This document shows, in pieces, positions 1-11,989 of a stretch of 33,601 nucleotides of DNA. The position numbers and the translations under genes are program-made. The DNA is from Welwitschia mirabilis (Eukaryota > Gnetophyta > Gnetopsida > Welwitschiales). The DNA is taken from NCBI GenBank assembly GCA_051453625.1, contig JBOZIK010000001.1, forward strand, positions 289,588,254 through 289,621,854. The letters are read 5' to 3'. Under the pieces are notes generated by a model that was not told the origin of the DNA, did not search any database, and worked only from the letters and a program-made list of their open reading frames with translations. Position 1 is the first letter of the stretch. Every line of letters starts with the position of its first letter.

Positions 1-1295
1 GTTTGACAATGGAAAATACAATTTAATATTAATGCTTTAGAACACCATTGCATGCCTTTTTTTGTGGAGTCGCTAAATTTGCCTCTTATTTTTAAGAAAC
101 TAAACGCTAAGGTTGTTAAGCTATTTAGATCAATTATTGATTTTTAAAATGTTTTGTCCTTGATTGGAATTTGAACAATAGAAAGAAAGTTTTATCTTCT
201 AAAGCTAGTTTTGTTACCATTAACAAAAGTTTGTTTACATTAGTCTTTTAAATTTTTGCAACTATTGCCATAGATAAGGTCATTTGTTTAACCATTGTTC
301 CCCCTTACAGTGGAATAAGTCTACTGGTGAACTTGATAACAAAAAATCTTAAACTCCTCCTCCTTCATGCCAAAGTAGTTCATATAATAGTAAAAAGTAG
401 ACAACATCAAAAACTTTAAATATTTAATCTTATTCATCTAGTAAAGAGAGAGAAGTTGATGCTTCTTTATCTAGTAGCCCTTCATTTCCACAAAATACAC
501 ATGCTTCTTTTTCAAATGATGATATAAAAAGTAAGAAGGAATAAAGTGTAGAAGACTTCAAAAAATGGTGGAATCACATACATAGAAACTTTGAAGAAAA
601 TTAAGATTTTTAATGGACGCACTTCTCTTGCTACATAATCATTAAGGATAACATCCATATAAGTTTTAGATGTTAGAAGAAAATCATAAGAATTACATAA
701 ATCTTGATTAGAGGGGTCTTATCCCTCATGTGTCCATGATTATATATTTTCAGAATGTCTGAGGATTCATAGATAGCCTTTAGGAAAAAAGAGCTAGGGA
801 TTTCATTAACAAAGTTCCCTATTTCTGATTTTATATTATTATAAGAAGTTAAAATTTTTGAAGAATAAATGACTTTTGTTGAAAGCGTGCTTATTAAAAA
901 TAAAGTTACATTATTACAAAACATTGTACTAGTAGAGGTAGTTCTCTTTTCATTCTTTGCTGATGTTGGAACTTTAAAGTACTTCAAAATGGTCATGATT
1001 CTTAGACTGGTTTTCATTATCATCAAATTTTGGAGAAAGATATTCCAAAGGATGACTTAAAAGCAACTTTCTTTGATATGGCTAATGATAAGGTTCTAGG
1101 AATGGATGGTTTTTCTATAGCATTTTATAAAACCATTGGGGTATTATTGGGAAAGGCTACTTCAAAGCCTTACATAAAGGAAGCTTAGGTCTAAAGCTTA
1201 ATCGAGGTATCATTTATTTTGTGTTAAAATAAGATGATTTGCATTTTATTTCCAATTAGAGATTAATTACTTTAGGTAATAAATTGAAGACTATC

Positions 1296-1499
1296 ATCTA
1301 AGATCAATTGCCATAATGGTGAAGTCTTGGACATACTAAACACAAGGTCTCGAGTTTAAACCCCTGTGTTGACAAGGGTATATAATTTGCATGGGTCGAA
1401 GTAGCATTAAACGTTTGTGTGTCACATACCTACCTACTCGGCTTACCTAATAAGGAGGGGGGAAAAAGGAGAAAGAAAGAAAAGTAAAAAGGAAGAGAG
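1296..1499 (+). mobile_element. tRNA-derived SINE with 13-bp target-site duplication
   Basis: A 204-bp insertion splits the L1 reverse transcriptase. It is flanked by perfect 13-bp direct repeats ATTGAAGACTATC at 1283-1295 and 1500-1512. Removing the insert rejoins the L1 frame (NKLKTILLDK). The 5' part resembles a tRNA gene: an A-box-like stretch around 1311-1325 and a B-box-like GGTCTCGAGTTTAAACC (1346-1362, compare GGTTCGANTCC). The 3' end (1452-1499) is a purine-rich, A-rich tail. An RNA polymerase III head, an A-rich tail and a long target duplication are hallmarks of a SINE mobilised by L1 machinery. The family was not identified. Confidence 0.78.
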
Positions 1500-1521
1500 A
1501 TTGAAGACTATCCTACTTGAT

Positions 1522-2190
1522 AAAGTGGTTTTGTAAAAGGTAGACATATTCTTAAGAATTATGTATCTACATGGGAAATGTTGGAGATAGGGGCAAGATT
1601 ACTAGGCTTGTAGCTCAAGATACATTGAGGCAGGATTACAAGGCTTGTAGCTTAAGATACATCTGAGCTTGCCAAGACTGTTGCCCACATGGTGTGGCTT
1701 AGGATACGTCATTTGAAACACCTAAGATCCATAGCCACATAGCTTTGTATCTGACCGTTTCGCTTCTATTGCTTACAATCCACCTGAGTTTATAATGGCT
1801 AGGTCACCCATAGGTCACCTAATCCTCTTTAATGCTAAATACCTCCAGCCACCTAAGTGGTTTTGTTAAAGGGAGACATATTCTTAAGAATTATGTATCT
1901 ACATGGAAAATGTTGGAGATAGGGATAGGATTACTAGGCTTCTAGCTCAAGATACATCATCTGAGCTTGCCAAGACTGTTGCCCACATGGTGTAGCTTAG
2001 GATACGTCATTTGAACCAACTAAGATCCATAGCCACATAGCTTTGTATTTGACCCTTTCGCTTCTATTGCTTACAATCCACCTGAATTTATAGCAGCTAG
2101 ATCACCCATAGGTCACCTAATCCTCTTTAATGCCAACTACCTCCAGCCACCTAATCCTCTTTAATGCTAATTGCTTTTAGCGATTTATTT
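1522..2190. repeat. 332-bp tandem duplication
   Basis: The segment starting AAGTGGTTTTGT at about 1522 recurs at about 1854. It contains an L1 RT piece (GGTAGACATATTCTTAAG / GGGAGACATATTCTTAAG) and the first ~280 bp of the LTR-like repeat (TGTTGGAGATAGG at 1579 and 1911). The copies differ by a few substitutions and small indels, so the duplication happened after the LTR element had inserted into the L1. Confidence 0.85.
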
Positions 2191-2697
2191 TTAGTACTGG
2201 TTCCAACTACCTTTAGCAAATGAAAAGATCTCCTCCACATAAGAAGGAAAAATTCAACAATTGGTTGCAGTTGCAGAATCAGATGTGCAATAGATTTCAA
2301 ACAACTCTCTTCCATCCTCTTCCATTTTTTAGCCCCTCTCCTTCTCTCTGACCATCAACCTGGCTTTGACACTAGTTGTTGGAGACAGAGTTAGGATTAC
2401 TAGTCTTGCAACTCAACCTACATCATCTGAGATTGCTAAGACCCTTACCTTCATGGTGTAGCTGAGGATGCATCATGTAAGCCTGCTAGGACCCACACTC
2501 ACATGGATGATACATTTGTCTCTACCTATTTTTTCCTTTATTGCATACAAACCAGTTGAATTTACAGCCATTAGATCACCCAATGGTCACCTAATCCTCT
2601 TTAATGCCAATTGCCTCTAGCTGTCCAATTTTAATACTAGCTATCAACTACCTCCAATAGATTAAAAGACCTCCTCTACGTAAGGAGGGATAATACA
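1911..2697 (-). mobile_element. TRIM-like miniature LTR retrotransposon (candidate)
   Basis: Two related direct repeats, 1911-2259 and 2377-2697, both begin TGTTGGAGA and end ...ACA on the plus strand. They share an LTR-like core (TAGATCACCCA...GGTCACCTAATCC). They are separated by only about 117 bp. Read on the minus strand, two bases after the upstream repeat ends (CCAACA), there is TAGTGTCAAAGC (2363-2374). This matches 9 of 12 bases of the plant initiator-Met-tRNA primer binding site TGGTATCAGAGC. A purine-rich tract lies at about 2308-2350 on that strand. The arrangement LTR, PBS, very short interior, LTR is that of a TRIM element with no coding capacity. Clear target duplications were not found, and the purine tract is not directly against the downstream LTR. 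Confidence 0.5.
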
Positions 2698-5196
2698 ATA
2701 ATAAGGTTTAGCATGGGTGAAGTATACTAATTAAGTTATTGATTTTCTTAAACTTGATTATGCAAAAGCTTAGAATAGAATTGAATAGAAATTTATCTTG
2801 GCTTGCATGGAACAATTACAATTTGAGAAGGTTTTCATTCATTATAAATTATTCGTTTAAGGAGGTAAATGCTTGTGTTTCCATTATAGTAAGTGTTAAT
2901 TCAGATTTACTATTGAAAGATACGTAAGCTAAGGAGGTCCTTTGGCTCCCTCTTTTTAATCATTACAGTGGACTTTTTTAATTCCATGCTATACGAAAGG
3001 CTAAGCAAGATAACCTTATTTATGGAATTTGCATTAATCCAAAGTAACCTATCAATAGACACTTTATAGATTGTTCCTTCTTTTTTACTAAGAATCCTCA
3101 AGCTATAATCATATAGATTCTTTCTAAGATTGATCTGTATTGTTGTTTCTATGGTTTTAAGATCAATTGGAAAACGTTTTTAGTATTTAATCTTTCCAAA
3201 AATTACTGTGGATTCTCTCTAGATGTTCAAGAGGATGAGGTGATCATGATCCTTGGAATTCTCTTTTCGTTTAAGGGCCTCCCAAGAAGCTATGAGACTT
3301 TATTGTTAATAAATTAGCTTCCAAATTAGATTGCTAAAGAGATAACAAGCTCAAAATGGCTGAAGAATGCTTAATGCATAACATATTTTGTCTATTAGTC
3401 ATGTCTATTATTGCTCTTGTTCAGCTCCATTTGCTTTAAGTTACAAGTGAATTGAAACTTTACTTCATGATTTTATGTTTGGTAACAATGTTAGGAAAGG
3501 ATTTCAAAATGTTTCATGGAGGATTTGTTGCATACCAAGGAAAAAAGAGGTTTGGGTCATTTTCACTACTTTTGCAAGCTATCTCCTTCTGTGGCAATTT
3601 GTTAGCTAAGTATTTTGATTCCATATGATGATGGTCTGACTTAATTTTTAAATGACTAAAGCTTGCTTATCCAAAAAAAGACCAAGCTGGAAAGTTATCT
3701 ATTTTATTAACTAGTTAATGTCTCTAATGGATGTCAAGACTTAGGATTGGTTGTCCTAAAAAGAGTTTTGAATGGCATGGAAAATGGTCTATAGAAAGAT
3801 TATGCAGAAAAAAATTTCAGTTTCCCCTTCTATGATGCAATATTTAGTTACATGGTGATTACCTTTAAATGGTAGTTAGGGGTGCAATCTCTCTTTTATG
3901 TCTTCATTTGAATAATCAATGGATTTCACGGGAAACCTTTTAGTAGTCCTATGATGGATAAATGTTATAAAGAAAAAATATTTTATATACTCTATTTCTC
4001 ACATTTCAATGTGGTTCATGTTCAAGCTAATTATGTTTACCTCTAAATCCAATATGTTGTTAATTTTTTTAATCCTTATAAAGCAAAAAAATTCTTATTA
4101 TATGCTTTTGAAAGACGTATCTAGTAAGAATCATTGTGATGAATTTTAGCATACCTTAGACTCAAAGAAGTGATGGATACCAAGAGCTCAAAGCATTTGG
4201 AAATTGCCCACTTATTGAAGCAACGACGCTTTTTTTCATATCTCCTTTATCAAGGTTTACATACTAGTATAAGGCTTCTCAATATGGGTTTTGTAATTGC
4301 TATCTACCCTTTTTGTGATAATGAAGATAGTTTCTAACATTGATTCATTGATTTCTTTATGGCTCAAAATGTTTTAAAAGATTTTATCTAAACTAGAAGC
4401 ATATTCTTCTAGGATATCTTTTAAATTTTCTAAGGCACTATTTATTTTTTTGGAACTGTTTTAGATATTGTATCCTTTGTGCAATCTGAAAACACCAATG
4501 CAATCATTTTTTCAAAGAACTAATAATTCTACTTTTTTATACTCAAGATTTAAGCCTTCTATTTTGTGAAGTACTGTATTTAGATCCACACTTACATGGT
4601 AAAAATTTAATTGGAGGTTATTTATCTTTTCTAGCTCCTAGAGCATTGGTTAAATGGGTCTTTCTTAGTTATGGCTTCCTCATGAAAATCTGGTTATTCC
4701 ATACCATTTCCTTTTATGTTTAAAGCTCTGTGCTAGCCCTTGCATAACCTCCAACAAATGGAAAGAGAAAAGACTATGAAAATGGTTTTACACCACTTAA
4801 GGATCACATTGTAAAGGGTGCCTAAACCTCTTTTATTACTTGCAACAAGTTCATCTTTGGTTATAATAATGTATTTCCTAGTTACAAGAATTTTGATAGT
4901 TGCATTGTCTGTATAGTGTTATTACACAAATTTTAACATTATGCTTACTATTTATTTTGATGTTGTTGAAGGTTAAAATGAAATTACTATTCGGGGTCTA
5001 GCACCCCTTCATATAATACACATTTGAAAATGATATATGTGTATATCTACTTACATAATTAGATATACTATTGTAAATAAAAGATAGTATGCCAATATTA
5101 ATATCGTAAAGATGTATGTAGCAAAACTATATTTGAGTCTACTATAAACATCTATTAACTAAAGTATGAAGATACATGATTTACATCTCATAACCT

Positions 5197-5242
5197 CTTA
5201 GCATGATAGGAATATCTTAGCATGATAGGAATATCTTAGCAT
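5197..5242. repeat. 19-bp tandem repeat, 2.4 copies
   Basis: CTTAGCATGATAGGAATAT occurs twice perfectly (5197-5215, 5216-5234) and then partially. The flanking 4346-5500 is AT-rich with no recognised gene. Confidence 0.85.
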
Positions 5243-5499
5243 AAAAGACTAGTCAAGTATGAAGTGACAAGAAAATGGAAATATCCAAACAAAACACTAC
5301 ATTTTAAAATATAATTCCCTTTTGAATTTGCAAACTTTCATTCCATTCATTCATAATCAAATTGCAAATAGATTAAATAAGGTATTTTCCCCCTTAAATA
5401 ATCTTAGATTATGCTCTTTGTAAACCTGTCATAGCATAAAAAACAATATTTATTCTTACCCACCTCTATGCCAATGCCATTGTTTAGCTAGGTGTTCAA

Positions 5500-8400
5500 C
5501 ATCATTTGAAAGAACCATATATTTCTTTGTCATTGAAAAAAGATGCCAATTTCTTTTTAGTCAAAGACAATGAAGAAAACAATGTCAAGAGGATTCTTTT
5601 TCCTCTTTGCAAAAGTAACAATAGGTGGTAATTGCCCAATTACATTTTCGAAGATTCTCTGGAAAGGTAATTTCACTAATCATGGCAAAGAAACAATGGT
5701 CTATATTTTATTTCCAATTTTCTTCATCTCCATCTAATTTCTTCCCTATCTAAAGAATAACTTTGAAGAATATTTTAGCCAAGATTTAGCTCATAAAGTC
5801 TTTTTAAACCAAAACCATCTTTGTCACATGACTTGCACAAAGAGTCCTAATTTCTTAAATGAATATGTTTCTTGCCATTAATGCTTTCCTATAAAAGATT
5901 CTTTCCAAATTTTCCACATGCTTGACAACTTCTGGTGGAGTTTAAAGACTTCAAGGAAACTTTGGATGTTGAGCTCTTTCTGCTAGAAAAAGGAATTTAC
6001 CTTTCCGTCTTGTTTTTTTTTTTCCCCATAGTCTTATCAAGAATGTTGCTCGATAATGTTTCTTCACTTTTCCTATAGGATTTGGAATACCTAAATACCT
6101 TTGAGGTAAGCTATTAGTTGCATAACTCAAAACTTGTTGCATTTCCTAAACTTTTTGGTAATCCATGCTAAAAGCATAAGCCACACTTTTTGGAATACTT
6201 AAACCAAAACTTTCAAAAATTATTTTCAAAATATCTCGAATACTTTCAAAATACTTCATTTGTTTAGTACAAAATATAAAGTTATCATCCACCTATTAAA
6301 CATGATTTAAATTAGGAATACCTTCTATAATTTTAATGCTTGTCAAAGAGTTATTTTGTTAAGCCTAATCAAAAAGAAAAAGACATGGCACCAAGCTATG
6401 TACTTGTCAAATGCCATATTTACTATTAAAACATTCATGCAAATCATCATTTAATATAATAAAAAGATAGGAAGAGGCATAACAAGTTTGTAATAATTTT
6501 TGATATCATTTAGAAAAATCAAGATTTGTAATTGTTGCTTTAACAAAATATAAATTTGCTTTATCATATGCTTTGCTCATATTCAATCTTAATACAAGGA
6601 AAAAACTTAATATATGTCTTCATTTACAATTCCTTCTTGTGAATCTAAAATAAAAATTGAAAGAACAACTTTGAATCTTTCTACAGGAATTTTTGACATT
6701 ATTTTATAAATTATATTACTAATGTAAAATATGTCTTTGATTTAACTAGTAAAGTAGAAGGTCTTATGAACCAAAATTACTTAATATGTCTTCCATTTAC
6801 AAATCCTCCTTGTGAATCTAAAATCAAAATTAGAAGAATAAGTTTTACTCTCTCTACAAGAACTTTTGACATTATCTTATAAATTATATTACATAAAGTT
6901 ACTAGATTAAAATATGATATATTATCAACGCCTATTTCCTTTAGAATAAATGTTATCCAACTAGAAGAAAAAAGCCTTTTAAATTTATCTCAAACTTCAA
7001 AAAAGTAGCTAAAATATTATCTTTAACAATATCCTAATTGTTCTTTAAAAAAAAAAAAATAAAAAGGCAAGAAAACCAACTAAACTTAACAATTTATTCG
7101 GATTCATTTTAAATGAAACTTTCTTGATCTTTTCCCTAATAAGTTTTTTTTAAAAATACTACAATTCGACGTCTTTCAATTGTGTATTTATAAGAGAACC
7201 AATCCTATTAATGTCATTCATATTTAGTTGTTTGGGATTCGTAAATTAATTCTTCTCATACTCTACAAACAAATTTCCCTATAGTATCATGATCATAGAC
7301 ATTTAGATTTTCATCATCTCCAAGACAAAGAATTAGACTAGAGGGTTTTTTAGCATACATGAAAAAAAAAAAAGGAACTTACGTTACCTTCTTTGATTCA
7401 CGAATTGTTTTCCCTTTGGAACTAGTAACATCATTCCAATTTTTATAAATGATGAAGATCCTATAGAATCCGTCCTTTATTATCTAAATCATCTGCGCAC
7501 TTATCTCTCTAAATTTCTTCTTGAAGCTACTACATTTGGTGAATCAAATCATTCTTTTGATTTTTCCAATTTAACATATGAGAATTACACCCAAATTTCA
7601 TGTGTTACTTCACGTTAATTAACTTCTACTATAGCTTAATATGCCTTAAGCCCATAGCTTTGGTCTTGCATCATTCTTAATTTTTTCTCCTTTCAAATCA
7701 GGAAATTGAAACCAATCATTTGACTACCTAAAAAATTGGCACTTATTTTCATTACTATGGAACAATTAGCCAATTATTGAGTCAATATGAGTATTAGTTT
7801 GATTTCAAGAACAAGCTGAAAGATAAGAAACATTCACTAATAATCTATCCAACTTTTCAACAATTGAATTCAAACTAGATTTTCTATTATTCCAAGTAGA
7901 GGTAGAATTCCTTATTGGAATTTACATAAAACCACAATCACCGTACCTCTTTTTAAAATTTTTCTTTTTTGAGAAAACCAAAAATTTCCATCCTTTTTTT
8001 CATATTTATGAAGAATAGCCTTGAAATTGTCACTAATTAAAATAGATTAGAAAATCTTAAATTATCTTACACAAAAATTCCAAAAATATTTCATTTTCTC
8101 TATAGATGATGGAAAATAGATACTGACTAATACTAATAAAGCGTCTCCTGTATGAAATTTGTAACCAAATGAAGCCATAATAACCAAATATCACCTAATC
8201 TGGTAATTCATTCCAAAAACTAAAAACAATACTCACATAAGTCCTTATGAAAAATTATGCGACTATTTGAAGACTTAGCCTTTGATTTCACAAAATGAAA
8301 ACAAAATCAAGATTTTGCTTTTGACGTCACCCCTTAAGTTCAACTAAATACTTTTATTGTGGGAGAGAGGGATTATTCTTTCCATGCTTAGTGTTATTTG

Positions 8401-8500
8401 CATCTTTTTTTTGCTCTTTCAATCATAGCACCATAATCACTTTTGGCATTTGATTTTCCAATTATGGTTTTTTCTGTAAAAAAGTCTTTAGAAAAAGACC
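5500..8500 (-). mobile_element. Degenerate L1-type LINE no. 2
   Basis: Read on the minus strand from high to low coordinates, the peptides follow L1 order. EKLDRLLVN (about 7830-7860) matches the C-terminal endonuclease motif. YKIMSKIP (about 6690-6720) is from the RT finger. MSKAYDKANLYFVKA (about 6540-6580) matches the KLDxSKAYDRVxW motif. VDDNFIFCTKQ (6260-6292) is the catalytic xxDD box with both aspartates kept. LPQRYLGIPNPIGKVKK (about 6070-6115) matches the SLPxxYLGLP motif. YCYFCKEEKESS-HCFLHC (about 5580-5630) matches the C-terminal CxxC...HxxxC zinc finger. There are many stops and frameshifts. The poly-A end near 5500 and the 5' end near the gap at 8913 are not defined. Confidence 0.75.
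6605..6905. repeat. Tandem duplication (~175 bp) inside LINE no. 2
   Basis: The RT segment containing TTGTGAATCTAAAAT, TCTCTACA-like and TTTTGACATTAT occurs at about 6605-6720 and again at about 6782-6900 with roughly 10-15% difference by eye. It duplicates the RT part encoding the YKIMSK peptide. Confidence 0.7.
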
Positions 8501-8912
8501 AATAATATTTCCTTAGTTTTCTTTAGTTCTCTTAAGATTCTACATTTTCTTATCAACAATATTTAGTATAAGAGGTCTGCTCACTAAAATAAGTAAATAG
8601 GAGAATTTTACAAGGACCATTATCTTGAGAGCAACTGAACCATTTTCTTCCTTTATATTTTCTGGTTATGAAGATTCTAAATCTTCTAAATTTTTTTGGA
8701 GAGAAGAAATGAAGTTTGGTTTTACACTATAACATGGAATCAAAGCTGATTATTTGTTTAAAAGAATATCTTGCTCTCTTATATTCATGGCTTCTTCTTT
8801 AAACAATAGGGACTAGCTTTCTTGAAACTCTTTTTTTGAATCCATTTCTTTTCTAGAACATGTTTTCGTCTCAAAATAAATGTATAAATTTGAATTTTTC
8901 TTTGACATGAGA

Positions 8913-9345
8913 NNNNNNNNNNNNNNNNNNNNNNNNNNNNNNNNNNNNNNNNNNNNNNNNNNNNNNNNNNNNNNNNNNNNNNNNNNNNNNNNNNNNNNNN
9001 NNNNNNNNNNNNNNNNNNNNNNNNNNNNNNNNNNNNNNNNNNNNNNNNNNNNNNNNNNNNNNNNNNNNNNNNNNNNNNNNNNNNNNNNNNNNNNNNNNNN
9101 NNNNNNNNNNNNNNNNNNNNNNNNNNNNNNNNNNNNNNNNNNNNNNNNNNNNNNNNNNNNNNNNNNNNNNNNNNNNNNNNNNNNNNNNNNNNNNNNNNNN
9201 NNNNNNNNNNNNNNNNNNNNNNNNNNNNNNNNNNNNNNNNNNNNNNNNNNNNNNNNNNNNNNNNNNNNNNNNNNNNNNNNNNNNNNNNNNNNNNNNNNNN
9301 NNNNNNNNNNNNNNNNNNNNNNNNNNNNNNNNNNNNNNNNNNNNN
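8913..9345. other. Assembly gap (433 N) with identical 30-bp edges
   Basis: The 30 bases before the gap (8883-8912) and the 30 bases after it (9346-9375) are identical, beginning TATAAATTTGAATTTTTC. This is what an unmerged overlap between neighbouring contigs looks like, so the gap may contain no missing sequence. Confidence 0.8.
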
Positions 9346-9666
9346 TATAAATTTGAATTTTTCTTTGACATGAGAGGTGAAATTTACTACATTGATGACA
9401 TGGAAGAATGCTTCATTGAAAGGAACAAAGGACATTTCAACCATCTATTGAAGAAACTTGAACATGAACTATTTTGTGAAAAGGAGCTATCCTATAAGTC
9501 AATATACAAACTTAATAAAGTTGATAAGATCTAGTTAAAAAGGAATCATAATCCCTTTGTAAAGAGTGACCAAATGCAAAAACTATGTGAGAAACAAATT
9601 TGGAATCTCATAGATCTAGATCTAAATTTCACAATAGTATCCAAATTGTTATTTAAGTTTACATAA
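9346..9666 (+). pseudogene. Unidentified coding-like stretch, one stop
   Basis: The plus strand reads GEIYYIDDMEECFIERNKG then HFNHLLKKLEHELFCEKEL and continues for 107 codons to TAA at 9664-9666, with one internal TAG (9532-9534). If the gap at 8913-9345 is only an overlap, the frame starts at ATG 8880 and reads MYKFEFFFDMRGEIYY. The residue mix is charged and protein-like. No family was recognised; a transposon gag-like remnant is possible. Confidence 0.25.
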
Positions 9667-11590
9667 AGAAAATCTAAATCTTGTATATTTGTCTTCCATG
9701 GCTAAAAGTTCAATAAAGGATGAAGTTTGTACTCATCAATTTCATATGAGAAACAAGTGGATTCTACTTTACTTGGGCTTAAGAAAATCTAGATATTTCT
9801 AAAATGCTGAAAAATTTAGATTTTAGAATTGAATACTTGGATAAGTCTTTTAATAGATATAAATGTTTGCGAAAACTTCAAGCAACCAATGAAGGAGTTT
9901 TGAAGAATGCAATCTTTTTTATTTTAGCATTTTATTTTTGTTAAATCCAAAATCACTACATTCAATATTGGTGGTATATGCTATGAAGGCCATATGGTAG
10001 TTGTAGAACCCATTCCTCTAATTTGCTAGATCTAAATCTACATCTTCATAAAATGTCTAGTTAGTTCTCTATGGTGAAAAAAGAGTAAAGTAGTTCTTAT
10101 CAAAAGAGTTTAAGGTAAAACATCGAATTTAGTATGACATTGTGCTTCTTGAAGCTACATCATTAAGCATGATTTAGGCATTAGTTCTTTACCATCTCAC
10201 TACAGACATAGTTGTTAGTCCTATATCTAGGCCTTAGAGTAACTCTTCACATTTAAGTTGGGATTTCTATTTATGCTAGAACATTAAGACACAACGATGT
10301 GATTTTTAATTATTGAAATCTACCACTTCTAGACTCTGGGTTAGATTTTTCATGGAAAAGTTAGGAGGTTCAATAGAAAATCCTAAATCTTTTTGATATA
10401 ATTCTTGGTTCCATTAAATAACCATCTTCAAATTTACATCATAGACCCTATAGATCTCATGTATTTCTTGAGAAAATCCAAATTTCTATTAATCAAAATG
10501 CCTTTACATTATAACTAAGAAATGTAAAACATCCTCTGAGGCCTTTAAAGGATTTCTAGTGTCTGTAATATGTAACATATTAGGGCTCAACCTATACAAC
10601 AAAATCACATTTTAGAAGACTATCATCGAATTTCCATTTTCTAAGAACTTTTCAGTGTGGGAAGGGGTGAGGAACAAAAACATAGTCTTATTTGGAGCTT
10701 TATTTTTTGGAGGAACACTGAGGATGGGTTGTACATGACATAGTCCATCATTCTATTCATCTAGCAGGTTCTTACCTCTCTATTTGTTGAGCTGTCACCA
10801 TTGCCATTGCTTCACATGTCATCTTTACTAGAGGAGGATTTTAAAGTAGGGTTTTCTAAAATAAACCCTTTAGAATGCTAATCTAGGCTTGATTGCCTAC
10901 TTGATGTTGTTTATCTCTTAAGCGAATGAGCCAAATGAGACCCTCATGATGAACCTTTCCTTGTTAAAATCTATCATAACGAATCATGTACAAGATATGG
11001 AAGCTTAATTCACAATTGACCCATCGTGAGGAAAAGTAGAGATGGAGTTCTCTGAATTAGTCAAAATAACCCTTCAATGTGAAGTATTTTTCAATTAACA
11101 TACATCATTGCTTATAGGGATTTGAAAGATCAAAATGATAGTAGTGGCTTCCCAATTTCTCTAAATAAATAATCATTAGTTCATAAAAATCATTTTTTAG
11201 GTATTTAAGCTCATCTCCTCATTCAATTTTATATCCTTCAACAATACATTTGATAACCTCTACTATGGTTGGCTCATTGAAATAGAGTCAAATGCCATGC
11301 AATTAAATACCTTCTGTGTCCTAATCGTTGATGAACTCTTTAAAGATACCACGGTCATGGTTATGGAGGTTTTCACAAAAGTTATTTCATCCTACTACTG
11401 AAAAGAAGTTTTAAGTTGGTCATTGTTCTTAATGACTTGATGGAAGTAGGGTTCATCTCTTTGAGCATGAACCGTGGTGGTCTAGAGGGAATTAGAGATA
11501 TTGTTGATGAAAGGGATTTTACTATTACTTATGTCTATGATGGTGTGTTAATAATGCATAATAGGGATGCAATGAAAATGTAGGAAGGAA
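9667..11590. other. No recognisable gene
   Basis: AT-rich DNA with stops in all frames. Short protein-like snatches occur (for example around 11040-11100 and 11470-11560, plus strand), but none could be assigned. It is probably decayed transposon or intergenic sequence. Confidence 0.5.
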
Positions 11591-11639
11591 ATTAGTCTTG
11601 GGATTTGGCACCTACAAGCATAATCACAAGAAGGACGTG

Positions 11640-11760
11640 AAAGTTGGATGCAATGATGACCTAAGGAATAGGCATAATGACAATTCAATAGGTAGGTGCA
11701 ATGGTGACATAAGTTATTGCAAGAACGAGAGTGATAGGTGGATGCAATGCTTAAGTTTCT
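11640..11760. repeat. Degenerate ~45-50-bp repeat
   Basis: GGATGCAATGATGACCTAAG (from 11645), GGTGCAATGGTGACATAAG (from 11695) and GGATGCAATGC (from 11739) recur at 50- and 44-bp spacing within a purine-rich stretch. The overlapping open frames on both strands follow from this low-complexity composition and are not taken as genes. Confidence 0.5.
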
Positions 11761-11989
11761 ATGGCAAGGAACCATCAAAGCAACAACTCTAGCCCTTGGA
11801 TGTAGTGAGAAGTTAGGAGTGAGTGGGAGGATGGTTAGAAATAAGTGTAGGGCTAGGTTTGAAATGGGAAAGATGAGATTGATAATAATGGAGGAGGCAA
11901 GGGAGGTAAAATTGGTGCTATTTGAAAATGCAATGATCTCCAAATTACCAAATGTTTGTACGTCACGAGATGTAAGATAACCATGGACA

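Larger units (their letters stand above)
1..4345 (+). mobile_element. Degenerate L1-type LINE no. 1, interrupted by nested elements
   Basis: Translation on the plus strand, with stops and frameshifts, shows a plant L1 reverse transcriptase in the right order. KDIPKDDLKATFFDMANDK and then VLGMDGFSIAFYK (about 1030-1140) is the N-terminal RT region. VKGRHILKNYVSTWEM (about 1530-1580) follows. FLKLDYAKA-NRIE-KF (2744-2800) is the KLDxAKAYDRxEW motif with Tyr and Trp codons now stops. NKLASKL and KMAEECLMHN-type peptides lie around 3300-3400. A zinc-finger-like PFCDNEDSF-H lies near 4300. RT parts are separated by a SINE (1296-1499) and a TRIM-like element (1911-2697). The 5' 700 bp is assigned only by position; EN and ORF1 were not clearly recognised. 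The element is old and certainly inactive. Confidence 0.72.

Noticed and set aside
8785-9444. Open frames spanning the N run
   Set aside because: They are open only because N contains no stop codons; the real sequence on either side is short.
11548-11943. 131-residue minus-strand frame
   Set aside because: It opposes a low-complexity purine-rich repeat; the Ser/Ile/His-rich composition has no recognisable motif.
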